In this document: positions 61,429 to 64,000 of the stretch, one piece after another
Numbering within the stretch: the stretch's first letter is position 1
How the letters are laid out: each line of letters starts with the position of its first letter
Origin: Haemonchus contortus
Taxonomy: Eukaryota; Nematoda; Chromadorea; Rhabditida; Trichostrongylidae
Length of the DNA stretch: 64,000 nucleotides
Direction of reading: 5' to 3'
NCBI GenBank assembly: GCA_000469685.2
Contig: LS997562.1
Location: 62,001-126,000, forward strand
Notes under the pieces: generated by a model
What the model saw: the letters and a program-made list of their open reading frames with translations, nothing else
Told to the model about the DNA's origin: nothing
Database searches by the model: none
Made by a program: the position numbers and the translations under genes

Positions 61429-62035
61429 CGCACCAATGGCTGCTTACCGTTTGGGCCAGTTCAATAAACATCGTTCTAGGTTATTGAAAGTACCAGTCGG
61501 GTCGGCCGCTCACGCCTGGCCTCATTTCTTACTTTTACCAAGTAGCTAGGAAATGTAGTTAGAGAGGAGGGGTGAGGGCATCGCTTTTGTCCAACAGGGA
61601 TGGTTGGAGTGCATAGGAGGGGTAGCAACCCGACCTATACTTGAAAACGGTTTTAGGCGAAAGAATATGGTTCCAAGCTAAACCTCAGGAGAGGAGCGGC
61701 GGGGTAGGGGTGAAAAGATTACCTATTACAAAAAGCTAGGACGGGATATGAGTTATATATTCAGTTGATTCACCCCCTTCGTACCCTTTCCCTTCCCTAC
61801 CAGAGCAAAGACCAAAACTGTATGTTTTCGGTGTGGAGGCAGACATGGCGCGATGCCAGTACAATTTGAAATCACAGTTTTGAAGTACCCAATTCACTCC
61901 ACATCACTCACCTTACTCTGCAGTACTTACTCTATTCTATTGACTACCCACAATGTAACTTCTTCATATATAAGAAGGAAGTGTAGAATAGAGCTAAGCT
62001 TTCCTATCAATACCTTTATGATAATCATAAAGTTT

Positions 62036-62135
62036 TGCGGACGGACAGACCGACAAGTCCACATGCCGACATACAAACATACCGACATACCGACAAACCG
62101 ACACACCAAGTTACTGCTTTATAATAAGAGAAATT
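62036..62135 (+). repeat. GACA-type tandem repeat with conserved tail, copy 2
   Basis: CGGACGGACAGACCGACA... (CATACCGACA)n ... ACACCAAGTTACTGCTTTATAATAAGAG. The flanks upstream (AATCATAAAGTTTTGCGG versus AATCACAAGTTTCGCGG) also match the 61.3-kb copy. Confidence 0.7.
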
Positions 62136-62439
62136 ATTTCCTGCCTCTTTCTTCGCAAAGCAAGCACTGCGACGAGCATCCCTTCTGAAGCATTATAAAG
62201 TTCCCGGACTATACATTCGGACGTCCCTCTCCAAAGCGGAGAGAAACAGAATTTGGGCTCAGTGTGAAGCTCGTCGTAGTGAGTCCGTAGTTGTCTCTTC
62301 ACAGTCTATTTCTCAGATCTCTAACAACGCATCTACATCACACGTTATCAACGACTAACGACTTGGAATTTCCTCAGTTGATCACGTTTTATCTTTGGTT
62401 AATGAAGTGTCAACTAGGAAGTTTTCCTCGGGCACTAGG

Positions 62440-63290
62440 AAGTTGTAGTAAACTATCAGTTCTATATTCTGATAGAAGATCGTTGATCAAAAAGAGGTCT
62501 GCCCTTCAATCCTTGCTTAACCTTTACCTTTTTGACATTGTTTTGCACACTGAAACTTGGCTTAAGATCCAAGATTGACATGAATCGCTTCTGGGGGAAT
62601 GTTCATCACATTATGAAATATTGAGGTGTGATCGCAGGAGGAAGGAGGGGTAGGGGTAACTTTGTCCACTCGGGAATGCTCTTCTTCTGTAACGGTTTTC
62701 GAAGAATCTGCTCTGAACGGTTGCTTATCATTTTATTTATCATATATATACTATATAAGACAGCGTTAAAAAGGAAATGGAAAGAGAGAGAGAGAAAAAA
62801 AGAAAGGAAAAGGTTACGAATTATTGAGTTGTGATTTGGTGGCTAATGAAGTCCATCTTCCTTCATGTATATAGGACTCCTGTATACCCAAAGTCAACTT
62901 CGGAGCAGTTGCTCATAGCGATTAGCGATTTAATTTTATGAAAACATTATAGCCTCATCTATGGCGACATCAGTCTACCTGATATTACTTGGTCTTCAAC
63001 ACCCACCGCCACCAGATCCTTTTCCAAATCCTTTTTGGAGATGTGCTTCTTGCACTCGTTGTCTCAATTTATAAAAAAGAATACGCTAAGAAATCATAGC
63101 ATGGACCTAGTTTTATGTAATGATGACTTTATGGCATGCGATATGGGAGCTAGGCAAAACTGGTTAAAGTGGCCATTCCTCAGTGAGGTTCCGAATTAAT
63201 CTTAATCATGCTCAGTCGCTGCTAATGGATAAGCATGATTATAATGCTGCGACTTATGCTCTGATCAATGCCCATATGCCGGTGGTTCGT
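62440..63290 (+). mobile_element. CR1/L2-like LINE, endonuclease fragment
   Basis: Shifted frames give YSDRRSLIKKRSALQSLLNL and YLFDIVLHTETWLK, then IYGDISLPDITWS and NHSMDLVLCNDDF. These are the N-terminal, central (GDFNLP-type) and strand motifs of CR1-like endonucleases. Heavily broken, and a (GA)n-rich run lies inside at about 62780-62810. Confidence 0.7.
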
Positions 63291-63539
63291 AGGCGTGGAA
63301 CTCCTGACGCGTTATAAGTTTATTGGGTATATTACCCTATATACAAGCAGACCACAAGAAGGAGAACGACTGAATCTCAGAGCCATCCGCCGTCCTTATA
63401 TACGGTGGATTATGGGCAGGGCGATGATGATTACACTCCACAGTACTGATCAGCCGTTAAGCTCAGCTTACACGATGAGTCATCCACAATCCATCAATAC
63501 AATATACATACAAAATAATCACAACCAATAATCAACCAT

Positions 63540-64000
63540 GCTCAAATCATACAAATACCACCGCTTATTTCAAGGCGGAAGAGATCTTTAGCCGTAGAGC
63601 GGGTCATCCTATCTACAGAATATTCAGAGCTTTGACCACAAATAACCCCTCTGTACTCTTTTGAGCCTATAAGTCTTATGTAAGGCCCTTGGTTGAGTAT
63701 GGTGCTGTCATCTTCAATGCTCACAAGCGCAAAATTGTCGATTTGATTTAGCGAATTCAGAACAGCTTCACCAGAGAACCCATTTTAAGAGCTACCGGAT
63801 TTCAATATGACAACATTCCCTCTGCTGAGGCAAGGCATTATATTTTCGGCCTCTGCTCATAGGAAAAAAATTTGACTTGTTAATGTTCCATGAAATCCTT
63901 TCCGGAGGTATCTGTCTCAATCTCACCTCGCTTTGTAGTTTGAGGTCTTCTACCAGGAGAGGTGATGCGTATAAACATATTCTCCCTAGGAGTCGACGCA
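63540..64000 (+). mobile_element. CR1/L2-like LINE, C-terminal RT fragment
   Basis: Plus-strand pieces AYKSYVRPLVEYGAVIFNAH and RIQNSFTREPILRATGFQYD, then IPSAEARHYIFGLCS, match the C-terminal region of CR1/jockey-type RTs (TYVRPLLE, RVQNDFTRR, RR..GL.SLE.RR). It may belong with the 62.4-kb part, the middle being deleted or replaced. It continues past the window end. Confidence 0.72.

Overview
This is a gene-sparse eukaryotic window that looks like nuclear DNA of a clade V (strongylid, hookworm-like) nematode. The evidence is short introns with TTTTCAG-type 3' splice sites, likely spliced-leader acceptors just before start codons, an intact RTE-type LINE, and abundant Tc1/mariner, piggyBac-like and foldback elements. 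The species cannot be named from sequence alone.

Two host genes can be assembled exon by exon with every splice phase matching. (1) A plus-strand MADF-domain gene at 921-5233 has 4 exons and encodes 210 aa, with a polyadenylation signal 16 nt after the stop. (2) The minus-strand nematode orthologue of Acinus (acin-1) runs from the ATG at 32626 to the stop at 7193. It has 15 exons encoding about 735 aa. An N-terminal SAP domain, a split RRM, an Arg/Glu/Asp-rich tail and the RNPS1/SAP18-binding (RSB) motif are all recognisable. The two genes converge, with about 2 kb between their 3' ends. Acinus is a nuclear RNA-binding component of the ASAP/exon-junction complex; the MADF protein is probably a DNA-binding regulator.

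The acin-1 introns carry most of the mobile DNA. Intron 13 holds a mariner relic (8412-9675). Intron 10 (8.2 kb) holds RTE fragments, a 145-bp repeat block coupled to (GT)n, a mariner fragment and a nearly intact Tc1-like element (13993-15551). Intron 7 holds a full-length RTE retrotransposon (22120-25496, 13-bp target duplication) nested in a 650-bp inverted-terminal-repeat element. Introns 3 and 1 each hold a ~198-bp foldback element. The MADF gene's first intron holds a second mariner of nearly the same size (1816-3084).

Upstream of acin-1 lies an LTR retrotransposon (35727-40954) with a Gag CCHC knuckle and a protease motif but no visible reverse transcriptase or integrase. A 1.1-kb repeat occurs in opposite orientations on both sides of acin-1 exon 1. 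From about 41 to 64 kb I found no convincing complete host gene. This part holds foldback elements, a near-perfect 253-bp palindrome, TTAA-flanked miniature elements, broken RTE, CR1-like and probably BEL/Pao copies, a CCGCCCAC-rich minisatellite, and elements with microsatellite tails. Two unexplained coding-looking segments (51982-52429 and 60162-60584, both minus) are listed at low confidence.
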